DNA from: Candidatus Gastranaerophilales bacterium
GTDB taxonomy: Bacteria > Cyanobacteriota > Vampirovibrionia > Gastranaerophilales > Gastranaerophilaceae
NCBI GenBank assembly: GCA_947632315.1
Contig: CANROV010000025.1
Location: forward strand, 1 to 17,433
Direction: 5' to 3'
DNA length: 17,433 bases
The translations under genes and the position numbers were made by a program. Shown here piece by piece: positions 1-7,012 of the stretch (positions within the stretch are counted from its first letter, which is position 1; each line of letters starts with the position of its first letter). The notes beneath the pieces are model-generated. The model was not told the DNA's origin, searched no databases, and was given only the letters and a program-made list of their open reading frames with translations.

Positions 1-125
1 CAATTTTTAAATCCTTGTAAATTCATTCTTTCAAAATATGCATACATTGAAAGATAAAAATACTCTGAATAAAATTCAGCATTAATCTGGTTGTTGATTG
101 CTTTTTCTAATTTTTCACTAATCAT
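1..125 (-). CDS. Ferritin, N-terminal part (gene runs off the left edge)
   Basis: This gene reads leftward off the window, and only the first 41 codons are present. The translation starts MISEKLEKAINNQINAEFYS and continues through YFYLSMYAYFERMNLQGFKN, the typical first helix of bacterial ferritin (FtnA type). Glu17 and Tyr24 sit at the spacing of the conserved ferroxidase-site Glu and its neighbouring Tyr. Ferritins are 24-subunit cytosolic cages that oxidise Fe(II) and store the mineral. The start is supported by an AAAGGAG ribosome binding site 6-7 nt upstream (about 134-140). It is divergent from the solute-binding-protein gene at 230, so both promoters lie in the 104-bp gap. Family assignment is confident despite truncation; subtype and length cannot be judged. 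Confidence 0.85.
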   Translation of the reverse strand, partial: MISEKLEKAINNQINAEFYSEYFYLSMYAYFERMNLQGFKN

Positions 126-151
126 GATATATCTCCTTTAACCTCATTTTA

Positions 152-157
152 ATTATA
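152..157 (-). promoter_or_regulatory. Candidate -10 box for the ferritin gene
   Basis: On the minus strand TATAAT lies 27 nt upstream of the ferritin ATG. No convincing -35 box is seen at 16-18 bp, and in DNA this AT-rich a lone TATAAT is weak evidence. I looked for a Fur or PerR operator in the gap and found no clear match. Confidence 0.3.
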
Positions 158-201
158 TTTTACTACGGAATTAAATAAATACATTAACCGATAATTTATA
201 T

Positions 202-207
202 TATAAT
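202..207 (+). promoter_or_regulatory. Candidate -10 box for the solute-binding-protein gene
   Basis: TATAAT is followed by AAA and then TATTAATCGG, which runs into the CGGAG ribosome binding site (218-222). No clear -35 is present. The TATAAT plus TATTAATCGG arrangement also occurs in front of bamA (14191 to 14174 on the minus strand), which makes it slightly more credible as a start-site context. Confidence 0.35.
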
Positions 208-229
208 AAATATTAATCGGAGTGTATCA

Positions 230-1435
230 ATGAATAGCATTACTAAAATAATTTTAACCATACTGATAATAATTATTATTCTGCCAATTACACTGCATTC
301 AAATAAGCAAAATTCACAAAGTATAACAATTACATTTTGGACTCTTCAATTAGGAACATTTGATAAATACATAAATAATATAATAAATGAATACGAAACA
401 TCACATAATAACGTAAAAATAAAATGGATAGATATACCGTATTCAGAAGGGGAAAAAAGGACTCTTGCCTCAATATTAACGGATAACCCGCCTGACCTTG
501 TTAACTTAACACCTGATTTCTCATTCCTTTTAGCACAAAAAAATGCTTTATATACATTTGATAAAGAGAATTTAAGTCAATTTTTACCCTCTTTAACGGA
601 AACTTTAAAATATAATGAAAAATATTTCGGAATACCTTTTTATGCAACCTCTGCAGTTACTTTGTATAATTCTCTGTTAACAAATAATGAGCCTAAAACT
701 TATGATGACCTGTTTAAATTATCAGCTCCTGACGGGGCTTATTTAACCATGATAAATTTTGCTGAAAATGATACTCTTTTAAAAATATTAAATAAATACA
801 ATATAAATTCACCAAAAACGATTAATTCTGAAAAAAGTGTACAGCTGTTTTCAAAGTTTAAAACCATTTATGATACAAATTTAATACCGAAAGAAAGTGT
901 AACTCAAAACCATAGAGATGCGCTTGAAAAATATATGTCGGGGCAATTGGAATATCTTGTAACAGGTGCAAACTTTATAAATATGATAAAAGAAAATGCA
1001 CCTGAGGTCTATAAACACACAAAAGTTCTACCTCAGTTAACAGGTGATACAGGGCTTTATGATTATTCTTTGATGAATTTTGTAATTCCTAAAAAGTCAA
1101 AACACCCTGATTCTGCCCTTGATTTTGCCCTTTATTTTACAAATAAGACAAATCAGCTTGAATTTGCCAAAATGACCCCCATACTTCCCGTAAATAAAGA
1201 GACCCTAAATGATGAATATTTTACAAAACCGATTAATAACGATTTACAATCAACTGCAAGAATCATAAGTGCAAATCAGCTTAAATTTATTCAGCCTCCT
1301 TTAAAAAACAAAAAAAATAAAAAAGAATTAAATACTTTATCTGCAAATTATGTTCAGCAAATATTAATAAATAATGCGCCTATAAATGAAGTGCTTGATA
1401 AATTCTCAAATGATTGGGAAAAATTAGATAATTAA
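230..1435 (+). CDS. Extracellular solute-binding protein family 1 (sugar ABC transporter type)
   Basis: This 401-aa protein looks like the substrate-binding component of a carbohydrate-type ABC importer (MalE/UgpB-like, family 1). Residues 7-23 are a hydrophobic signal or anchor segment. The mature part begins with ITITFWTLQLGTFDKYINNI, matching the ITFW...... pattern at the start of such proteins. It is followed by a region on small acidic and aromatic residues (NPPDLVNLTPDF, about 84-95) and by the hinge-type segment YFGIPFYATSAVTLYN. There is no lipobox cysteine, so it may be secreted or tethered by its N-terminus rather than lipidated. A CGGAG ribosome binding site lies 7 nt upstream. No permease or ATPase genes for such a transporter are nearby; the next gene, 25 bp downstream on the same strand, is an LptF/LptG permease. 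The substrate cannot be told from sequence. Confidence 0.8.
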   Translation: MNSITKIILTILIIIIILPITLHSNKQNSQSITITFWTLQLGTFDKYINNIINEYETSHNNVKIKWIDIPYSEGEKRTLASILTDNPPDLVNLTPDFSFLLAQKNALYTFDKENLSQFLPSLTETLKYNEKYFGIPFYATSAVTLYNSLLTNNEPKTYDDLFKLSAPDGAYLTMINFAENDTLLKILNKYNINSPKTINSEKSVQLFSKFKTIYDTNLIPKESVTQNHRDALEKYMSGQLEYLVTGANFINMIKENAPEVYKHTKVLPQLTGDTGLYDYSLMNFVIPKKSKHPDSALDFALYFTNKTNQLEFAKMTPILPVNKETLNDEYFTKPINNDLQSTARIISANQLKFIQPPLKNKKNKKELNTLSANYVQQILINNAPINEVLDKFSNDWEKLDN

Positions 1436-1460
1436 ATTATTTTTGGATTAAAATTATATT

Positions 1461-2576
1461 ATGGAAATAACGAAAAAATTTACAATATTAGATAAATATA
1501 TTTTAAAACAGCTTATAGAAGTATTTATATTAGGGGTAATAGTTTTTACTTCAATTATATTTGCTTCAGATACTTTTATCTCATTAATAAAGCAAATATC
1601 AGAATACGGAATGCCGTTAAATATCGCTTTTATGATTATAATATTGAATCTTCCTGCCGTAATTGTAATGACAATTCCGATGAGCGTATTATTTTCAACA
1701 GTAATGACCGTAAATAAATTATGTTTGCAATCGGAAATAACGGTTATGAAAGCTTGTGCAATAAGTTTAAAAAGAATATCTAAGCCGATATTCTTTTTTG
1801 CGCTGGTAATGTCATTAATAACTTTTATAATAAATGAAACAATAGTACCTTTAACAAGTTCTCAATCAAAAACATTAGCTTTATATGCACTGGTTCAGAG
1901 AAATATTCCGGAGGGAAAACGCAATTTTTCAATGAAAGAATTGAAAGAAGGTAACTATTTGAAGCGTTTGTTTTATGTCGAAAAGTGCGAGGATAAGCAA
2001 TTTGCTAACGTTTCTATTTTGGACTTATCGGATAATGACAAAGTACAAATTCTTCAATCTAAAACCGGAACATCTGTCCTTGAAGGCTGGCAGTTTAATA
2101 ATGCTTCCGTTTATACTATTTCTAAGGCAGGTAAAACTTTAAATACTTCTTGGATTGAAAAAACCATTGTTGATTTCGGAAGTGATATTCAAAGACAATT
2201 AGATAAAAAAAATGACGGTTCTGATTTGACTATCTCGGAATTATTACCTTACATATTGGCAAGGAAGAAACATATATCAAAAAAAGTATTGATTAAATAC
2301 CAAGTTCATTTTTGGGAAAAATTATCATTTCCGATAATGACTGTTATATTTGTACTTTTAGGAATCCCGCTTGCTATCACGCCTCCCAGAGTAAGGCATA
2401 ACAGAGGTCTGTTATTTAGTATTGCAATTATTTTTTGTTTCTATTTAATAAGAGCATTTTCAATATCATTAGGGTATAATCATACTATTAATGCTTTTAC
2501 TGCGGCATTTTTACCCGATTTAATCCTTGGCGTTACGGGGTATTTATTATATAAACGTAAAACTCAAGGCATATAA
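1461..2576 (+). CDS. LptF/LptG family permease (YjgP/YjgQ)
   Basis: This 371-aa inner-membrane protein belongs to the LptF/LptG family, whose members form the LptB2FG ABC complex that extracts lipopolysaccharide and passes it to the periplasmic bridge. The N-terminus LDKYILKQLIEVFILGVIVF is the family signature. Hydrophobic segments lie at about 16-38, 55-77 and 108-128. A largely soluble region at about 140-270 would be the periplasmic beta-jellyroll, and three more helices follow at about 285-305, 315-335 and 345-365, with GIPLAITPPR between two of them. This 3 TM + jellyroll + 3 TM plan and the length fit the family. The ribosome binding site is weak. Its short distance from the preceding solute-binding gene suggests co-transcription. 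I cannot say whether it acts as LptF or LptG; no other lpt gene is in the window. Confidence 0.85.
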   Translation: MEITKKFTILDKYILKQLIEVFILGVIVFTSIIFASDTFISLIKQISEYGMPLNIAFMIIILNLPAVIVMTIPMSVLFSTVMTVNKLCLQSEITVMKACAISLKRISKPIFFFALVMSLITFIINETIVPLTSSQSKTLALYALVQRNIPEGKRNFSMKELKEGNYLKRLFYVEKCEDKQFANVSILDLSDNDKVQILQSKTGTSVLEGWQFNNASVYTISKAGKTLNTSWIEKTIVDFGSDIQRQLDKKNDGSDLTISELLPYILARKKHISKKVLIKYQVHFWEKLSFPIMTVIFVLLGIPLAITPPRVRHNRGLLFSIAIIFCFYLIRAFSISLGYNHTINAFTAAFLPDLILGVTGYLLYKRKTQGI

Positions 2577-2838
2577 TTTTACAATTGTAACGAAATGTAA
2601 AGTACAAAAACAACAAAATTTTATTTATGTTGTATTTAATATTTATATAAAAAAAAAATATATATAAACTAATAAGTATATATAAAAATTAATGAATAAT
2701 GACGAAAAGTGTTGTGATTATTCGTTTTGAGGGAATTCGGCCTCCTAAAATATAAAAATAAGTCGATTTAAGCAATTTATAAAAATAAAAAGTTTTTATA
2801 TAAGTGTGGGTTAATAAAAGGTAAAAGGTAGGTTAGTT
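2577..2838 (+). other. 262-bp intergenic region, probable long leader of the first MGYALFA gene
   Basis: This gap contains an HLR1-like motif (2584-2601), then about 100 bp of nearly pure A/T, and a short dyad TTTTGAGG...CCTCctAAAA around 2725-2750. A TATATAAG sequence (2797-2804) lies 35 nt before the ATG at 2839; the same octamer precedes the second MGYALFA gene at a similar distance and may be the -10 region. A weaker alternative promoter is TTGAGG (2727-2732), an 18-bp spacer and TATAAA (2751-2756). No ORF with a ribosome binding site is seen. No terminator follows the LptF gene, so read-through from upstream is possible. Confidence 0.4.
2584..2601 (-). promoter_or_regulatory. HLR1-like direct repeat (RpaB-type binding site)
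   Basis: The minus strand reads TTTACATTTCGTTACAAT. This fits every position of the cyanobacterial HLR1 consensus (G/T)TTACA(T/A)(T/A)NN(G/T)TTACA(T/A)(T/A), the site bound by the OmpR-type response regulator RpaB. It lies eight bases after the stop codon of the LptF gene and 238 bp before the first MGYALFA gene. That it is a site for a response regulator is an inference: the match is exact, but the regulator is not in the window and the distance to the gene is long. Confidence 0.45.
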
Positions 2839-3348
2839 ATGGGGTATGCATTATTTGCGAATCGTAAGATTTATTATACGGCGTTATTGTCGCAGCTTCA
2901 AATGAGGTTAGATGAAATAAACCAGCAGAGATACGATTTAATGACTTATTCTGCAAATATTTCTGACGGAGAAGTAACATTGGAAGAGATAACAGGTGAT
3001 GCATCCAATTATGGAAATTATGTACAATTTATGCAGGGTGCTGAAGCTTATTGCAATTCTGATGAAGAATTTATGACAGCTAAACAAGATTTACTTGGAA
3101 TGGCTCAAGATAAAAATTATGATGATGGAACTATGTTAGCTCTGGAACAAGCACTTAATACAAAAGGCAGTGAAAAGTATGCGGAACAGATTTCTAAAAA
3201 GTTAGCAGTTCAAGAAGCACAATTAGAGGCTGAACAAAAGAGAATTGAAACTCAAATATCAGTTGTTCAAGCAGACCTCGAAGCTGTTCAAAATGCAGAA
3301 GCACAAGCCATCAAAAATGCAACACCGAAATTTGCAGGGGTGGGCTAA
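2839..3348 (+). CDS. MGYALFA-family small coiled-coil protein (169 aa), unknown function
   Basis: I do not recognise a named family. The protein starts MGYALFANRK and ends AIKNATPKFAGVG; the paralog at 14256-14699 shares both ends (MGYALFAQRK and AIDRATPKFKGVG). The last 42 residues align without gaps with about 22 identities, while the middles differ. There is no signal peptide and no real membrane segment. Residues 12-40 and about 110-158 look like long amphipathic helices or coiled coil; the middle (42-100) is acidic and carries one Cys. Helical conserved ends with a variable middle are a plan seen in proteins that polymerise through paired terminal helices, such as flagellins and secretion needles, but that is only an analogy. 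The gene stands alone: a long leader lies before it and a strong terminator after it. A purine-rich stretch (AAGGTAGG) serves as ribosome binding site. Confidence 0.75.
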   Translation: MGYALFANRKIYYTALLSQLQMRLDEINQQRYDLMTYSANISDGEVTLEEITGDASNYGNYVQFMQGAEAYCNSDEEFMTAKQDLLGMAQDKNYDDGTMLALEQALNTKGSEKYAEQISKKLAVQEAQLEAEQKRIETQISVVQADLEAVQNAEAQAIKNATPKFAGVG

Positions 3349-3381
3349 AAAAAAGACATTTAAACCTTCACTTATTAACTC

Positions 3382-3415
3382 AAAAATGCGGTCAAAAAAA
3401 CCGCATTTTTTATTA
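3382..3415 (+). terminator. Rho-independent terminator, probably bidirectional
   Basis: The stem ATGCGGT/ACCGCAT (3386-3392 and 3400-3406) is extended by an A run on the left and a T run on the right, with a short A-rich loop. It ends the MGYALFA gene on the plus strand. Its symmetry allows it to stop the seven-gene operon arriving from the other side, whose last stop codon is at 3433. Confidence 0.9.
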
Positions 3416-3432
3416 TTATTATATTTATAACA

Positions 3433-4143
3433 CTATTTCTTTTCTTCTGCCGCTTTGGCATTATATCCTTTTGCACTTACTTTTGCTTTTAGTGCATTTG
3501 CTTTATCTTTATCGGAAAAAGAACCAAGTTGTATGATATATTTACCGTTAACAGATTTAATAAAAGGGGTAATATCTGAAATATCTTTGGAAACTTTTTG
3601 TTGAATAAGCATAGCTTCTTCAATTGTAGAATAACTTCCTATATATATTTTTGTTACCGTATCACTGTTAATTGCTTGTTGATTGGAGCTGTTATTAGCT
3701 ACTAAAGCAGATTTATTTTCATCATATCTGACCTTGAAATCAATTTTAGCTTTCTTTAAATCTTCCGCAGAAGGTATAGGAGCTTCTTTTGTTTTTGAAG
3801 TTTCTTTATTCTCTTGTGAGTTCTTAAGTTCAGAATCTTTTTTTCTGTCAGTATCTAATTCGGAAACAGGAGTCCTTACGGAATTTTGCATTTCATCTTC
3901 AAGCTGAATCCATTTTAATCGTTCATCGACAGGCTTTATTTCTATATCCATATCTTCTTCATTAAGTGTTAAAGATTCATCTTCGCCTATAGTAACATCA
4001 ATATCGGGTGAATATAATTTAACTAAATACGACAAAGAAAATAATGTAACAACAAAAACAAAAATGAATAATAACAGATATTTAAATCCGTTATTTTTTT
4101 TTCGTTTTTTTCGTTTAACGGGCATATTATCCATACGAGTCAT
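3433..4143 (-). CDS. SPOR-domain membrane protein
   Basis: This 236-aa protein has a short basic cytoplasmic head (KRKKRKK, residues 10-16), one membrane helix (about 21-43), an acidic and lysine-rich low-complexity linker (about 50-155), and a C-terminal SPOR domain (about 160-236). The SPOR repeats are visible as KIYIGSYSTIEEAMLIQQKV and IIQLGSFSDKDKANALKAKV. SPOR domains bind peptidoglycan stripped of its stem peptides and often gather at the division septum, so a role in cell-wall remodelling or division is likely. The start at 4143 is supported by AGAGGAG seven nt upstream. Its ATG overlaps the stop of the DUF366 gene (ATGA), which implies translational coupling. It is the last gene of the pheS operon and is followed by the terminator at 3382-3415. 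Confidence 0.85.
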   Translation of the reverse strand: MTRMDNMPVKRKKRKKNNGFKYLLLFIFVFVVTLFSLSYLVKLYSPDIDVTIGEDESLTLNEEDMDIEIKPVDERLKWIQLEDEMQNSVRTPVSELDTDRKKDSELKNSQENKETSKTKEAPIPSAEDLKKAKIDFKVRYDENKSALVANNSSNQQAINSDTVTKIYIGSYSTIEEAMLIQQKVSKDISDITPFIKSVNGKYIIQLGSFSDKDKANALKAKVSAKGYNAKAAEEKK

Positions 4144-4706
4144 TCTAAAACTCCTCTGACTTTACAAGCTGCTAAAGAAATATCTTCTGTTTCCTCTTTA
4201 TATAATTCAAGAATTTTTTGAGCAAATTCTTTTATATCATTAATTTTTGCATCGTTAATTAAATCTGCCGCTTTAATTGGGGCGCCGTCTGATATTATAT
4301 TTAAACCAAAATGGATTAATGATGATGTAATTGATTTCGTTGCTATGGAAACGGATAGTTTTTTATTATTAATATATAAATCGTCTCCGCTTCTCATTAT
4401 TTTAACAGTCGGAGAATATTTTTCTATTACCTCTTTGGTTATTGTAACAAGGAGTCTTTGTTTATAAACCATTTGTTCAAGCGAAGCATTAAAATTTTCT
4501 TCAATAAAGTTAAGCATTTTTTGACTGTATATAGGTTCATTGTTGATAACATCTTCAATATCTACCATATGGGATAAATTAACTTCACACTCACCAATAA
4601 AAGCAACTATACAATTACCTTGTATATGAAAATTTTTATATATCCAGTGCGGACTCAATTGAGTTCCGGTATATTTTATTTCATCATTTATTAATAATGT
4701 TTTCAT
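4140..4706 (-). CDS. DUF366 family protein
   Basis: This 188-aa protein matches the DUF366 family as I know it. Diagnostic stretches are KTLLINDEIKYTGTQLSPHW at the N-terminus, VAFIGECEVNLSHMVD (about 34-49), GDDLYINNKKLSVSIA (about 107-122), SSLIHFGLNI and a C-terminal LAACKVRGVLE. Length is normal. No biochemical activity is known to me. It lies 10 bp after queC on the same strand, which suggests but does not prove a link to deazaguanine metabolism. GGAG lies five nt upstream of the start, and its stop overlaps the start of the SPOR gene by four bases. No membrane segment or signal is visible, so it should be cytosolic. Confidence 0.8.
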   Translation of the reverse strand: MKTLLINDEIKYTGTQLSPHWIYKNFHIQGNCIVAFIGECEVNLSHMVDIEDVINNEPIYSQKMLNFIEENFNASLEQMVYKQRLLVTITKEVIEKYSPTVKIMRSGDDLYINNKKLSVSIATKSITSSLIHFGLNIISDGAPIKAADLINDAKINDIKEFAQKILELYKEETEDISLAACKVRGVLE

Positions 4707-4716
4707 TCTTTCTCCA

Positions 4717-5397
4717 TCAAAATAATTCGGAAATTATATCTTCTCTGTTATTTAATTGTAATGCACGTTTGAGTCTTATGCAAGATTCACATTCTCCACA
4801 ATGTCTTTTATTGTTTTTATAACAACTGTATATCATATTAAAAGGTATATTAAAATCAATACCATATTTTACTATATCTTCTTTTGTTGAATCTATTAAA
4901 GGTGATATGACTTGAACGTTATTATTTGTTGAATTTTTCAAAGATTCATTAACGGCAAGTATAAAATTTTTTGAATTATCTTTAAACGTCTGACCTTCTT
5001 CTTTATTTGCACCTAAAATAATATGTGAATAATTAAGAGCATCGGCAAAAGAAGCGGCTATATTAATAAATAATGCATTTCGATTCGGCACCCATACTGA
5101 TTTTGCCGTTTCTTTTGTTAATAATTTATTATTTAATTCTTCTATTGTTAAAGAAGGAATGTTTCCTTTTGCCGTTAAAGAAGAATTTGATATTTCTTTA
5201 AGCCAATCGAGTTGAATTACTTTATGAGTCAACGAAAAATATTCGGAAATTTTTTTTGAAGCAATATATTCTGATTCAAAAGATTTTTGTCCGTAATTAA
5301 ATGTAAGAGCAAGTTCAATATTATATTTTTCTTTGCAAAGAGCAAGGCTGACTACTGAATCTAAACCTCCTGATAAAAGAATAATTGATTTATTCAT
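4717..5397 (-). CDS. queC: 7-cyano-7-deazaguanine (preQ0) synthase QueC
   Basis: QueC converts 7-carboxy-7-deazaguanine to preQ0 with ATP and ammonia, a step of queuosine tRNA modification. The N-terminal PP-loop SIILLSGGLDSVVSLAL binds ATP. LTFNYGQKS, WVPNRNALF and ILGANKEEGQTF are characteristic, and the zinc site is the C-terminal CYKNNKRHCGECESCIRLKR. I chose the start at 5397 (MNKSIILLSGG, 226 aa, close to the usual ~230) because known QueC proteins begin only a few residues before the PP-loop. It overlaps the HEAT-repeat gene's stop by 8 bp, and GAGG lies 12 nt upstream. Starts at 5418 or 5439 would add a non-conserved basic extension. No other queuosine gene (queD, queE, queF, tgt) is in the window. 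Confidence 0.95.
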   Translation of the reverse strand: MNKSIILLSGGLDSVVSLALCKEKYNIELALTFNYGQKSFESEYIASKKISEYFSLTHKVIQLDWLKEISNSSLTAKGNIPSLTIEELNNKLLTKETAKSVWVPNRNALFINIAASFADALNYSHIILGANKEEGQTFKDNSKNFILAVNESLKNSTNNNVQVISPLIDSTKEDIVKYGIDFNIPFNMIYSCYKNNKRHCGECESCIRLKRALQLNNREDIISELF

Positions 5398-6364
5398 TGT
5401 TATTGTTTTCCTCGTCATATTCTCCCGCTTTAATTTCATCTTGGAGTTTAAGTGCTTCTGTTTTTGTATTATCAGAGTATGACTCTGTATTAATTATTTC
5501 CGTAAGAATATTATCGCCGAGTAAATTAAAAAGAGCAATAACGGCATTTTGAACAACTTCTTTATTATTATCATTAAGCATAACTTTAATTAATCCTACG
5601 GCACGTTCGTCATCAGAGTTCATTAAAACTTCTATAGCATTAATTCTAACCTGCGGTGATTCATCTCTTAATGATTTAACTAAAGCATTAAATACTCTTT
5701 CTCCTCTGAAATTGAGTTTATTTAAAGCTTCAAGCGCTCTTTCTTTTAAAAAAGTAAATTTATCCAAAAATCCTTTTTTACTTTCTAATATAGACACTAA
5801 AGAATCGATAGCTTTTTCATCGCCAATCATACCAAGTGCGGAAACGGCAGATTCTTTTACATAAACGGAATGTTCGGATTCATCTTCAACTATATTCATC
5901 AGCGGAAGAACGGCATATCGGTCGCCAATTTTGCCTAAAGCTTCCGCACAAGATAATTTTACTTTATAATTTTCTTCTTTACTGTTTAAACAATATAATA
6001 AAGGATATACCGCTCCTGAATCTTTTGTATTTGCTAATGCTTTCGTTATGTTTACTCTTATTCTTGTAATATTTTCACTATCCTTTATTCGATTTGTGAA
6101 TTTGTCTTTCATAAGCAAAGAATCAATTAATATAGGAATGCTGGATTTATCTTTGAATTTATTAATTTTATTTAATAGAAAAATTAACACTTCATAATTA
6201 TTAGAAACTTCAAAAAAATAATTATATATCAAAACAAGATATTCATTAGGATATTCGGAACTCAACCCGATAATTTTATCAATGGCTGATTTAGGACTTT
6301 TAGGATTTATTACTTCACATCTTTGTGCTAACTGTTCAAATGGTAAATTTATACTGTCTTCCAT
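5390..6364 (-). CDS. HEAT-repeat (PBS-lyase type) protein
   Basis: This 324-aa soluble protein is built mostly of short paired helices typical of HEAT or PBS-lyase-like repeats. They are clearest at about residues 100-265: KALANTKDSGAVYPLLYCL, AEALGKIGDRYAVLPLM, SALGMIGDEKAIDSLVSIL, RINAIEVLMNSDDERAVGLI and QNAVIALFNLLGD. Such repeats are protein-binding scaffolds, and many exist in cyanobacteria without being lyases; this one is not near any phycobilisome gene. The C-terminus is acidic and Asn-rich (DEENNNNE). The first 100 residues lack obvious repeats. The ribosome binding site is weak (GGA close to the ATG). It overlaps queC, so it is probably co-translated with it. The partner is unknown. 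Confidence 0.8.
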   Translation of the reverse strand: MEDSINLPFEQLAQRCEVINPKSPKSAIDKIIGLSSEYPNEYLVLIYNYFFEVSNNYEVLIFLLNKINKFKDKSSIPILIDSLLMKDKFTNRIKDSENITRIRVNITKALANTKDSGAVYPLLYCLNSKEENYKVKLSCAEALGKIGDRYAVLPLMNIVEDESEHSVYVKESAVSALGMIGDEKAIDSLVSILESKKGFLDKFTFLKERALEALNKLNFRGERVFNALVKSLRDESPQVRINAIEVLMNSDDERAVGLIKVMLNDNNKEVVQNAVIALFNLLGDNILTEIINTESYSDNTKTEALKLQDEIKAGEYDEENNNNE

Positions 6365-6424
6365 ATTCCAATTACAATTAATTACCTATTAACAGGATAT
6401 ATAAAAAATAAAAGTATATCAATA

Positions 6425-7012
6425 TTACATATTCAAGTTTTCAATACTTAATATTAAATTTAGGTCTTTTTCAGTTATTACTTTATTTATTAAATTTTCA
6501 ATATTAAAATTAATATTTATATTTTTTAACATTTCAGGCAGTTTAATATCCGAAGTTTTTTCAAGATTTACAAAACCTTCATTTAAATCTAAAAACTGAG
6601 AATATAATTGAAGAATTTTTTTCCATTGTTCGGGAATGGTATATTTTTTACCTGAATAGTAAAGGTAATCACGTTCAAAAGAATCGAAATAATTTTCCAA
6701 AAAGTTAACTTGAATTTTGTAATCGTAGTTTTGTTTTTCAGATTCACTCATTGAAAAAAATATATTCCCCGAAACATATTTTGGATTATTTTCATATTCT
6801 TTAGATAAATACAAAGCCCATAAAAGACATCCTAAATAGAATGCAATATTATTTTTTATTGCTTTTTCAATGGAATTTGCATAAAACCTAAACTTTGTTC
6901 TTTTTTGATTTATTGAACGTAAAGACATTAATTGTGAATATATTTTATTAATATATTCATTAAAATCGATAACCAATTCACCAATTCCCGGGTCAAATAA
7001 AACGCTGTCCAT
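6425..7012 (-). CDS. Hypothetical protein, 195 aa
   Basis: I do not recognise a family. The protein is soluble and rich in Asn, Lys, Tyr and Phe, with a likely helical segment at about 68-80 (IKNNIAFYLGCLLWALYLSK, only moderately hydrophobic). The sequence between 100 and 150 is aromatic-rich, and no metal-binding motif or signal peptide is present. Its ATG overlaps the hisF stop as TAATG, and GAGG within the end of hisF (10 nt upstream) can serve for re-initiation, so it is tightly coupled to hisF. A 60-bp gap with no terminator separates it from the HEAT-repeat gene. Its position inside a tight operon makes it a real gene despite the lack of recognisable homology. Confidence 0.7.
   Translation of the reverse strand: MDSVLFDPGIGELVIDFNEYINKIYSQLMSLRSINQKRTKFRFYANSIEKAIKNNIAFYLGCLLWALYLSKEYENNPKYVSGNIFFSMSESEKQNYDYKIQVNFLENYFDSFERDYLYYSGKKYTIPEQWKKILQLYSQFLDLNEGFVNLEKTSDIKLPEMLKNININFNIENLINKVITEKDLNLILSIENLNM

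Noticed and set aside
190..215. PerR or Fur box between the ferritin and solute-binding genes
   Set aside because: I compared the AT-rich stretch with both consensus dyads; about half the PerR positions fail and no Fur-type repeats are present.
3683..3907. 74-codon plus-strand frame inside the SPOR gene
   Set aside because: Antisense to the acidic/lysine-rich linker, whose codons produce a Ser/Phe/Leu-rich shadow; no ribosome binding site.
5398..5439. Upstream in-frame ATGs for queC
   Set aside because: They would add a non-conserved basic extension before the PP-loop and lie deeper inside the HEAT-repeat gene; ATG 5397 gives the normal QueC N-terminus.
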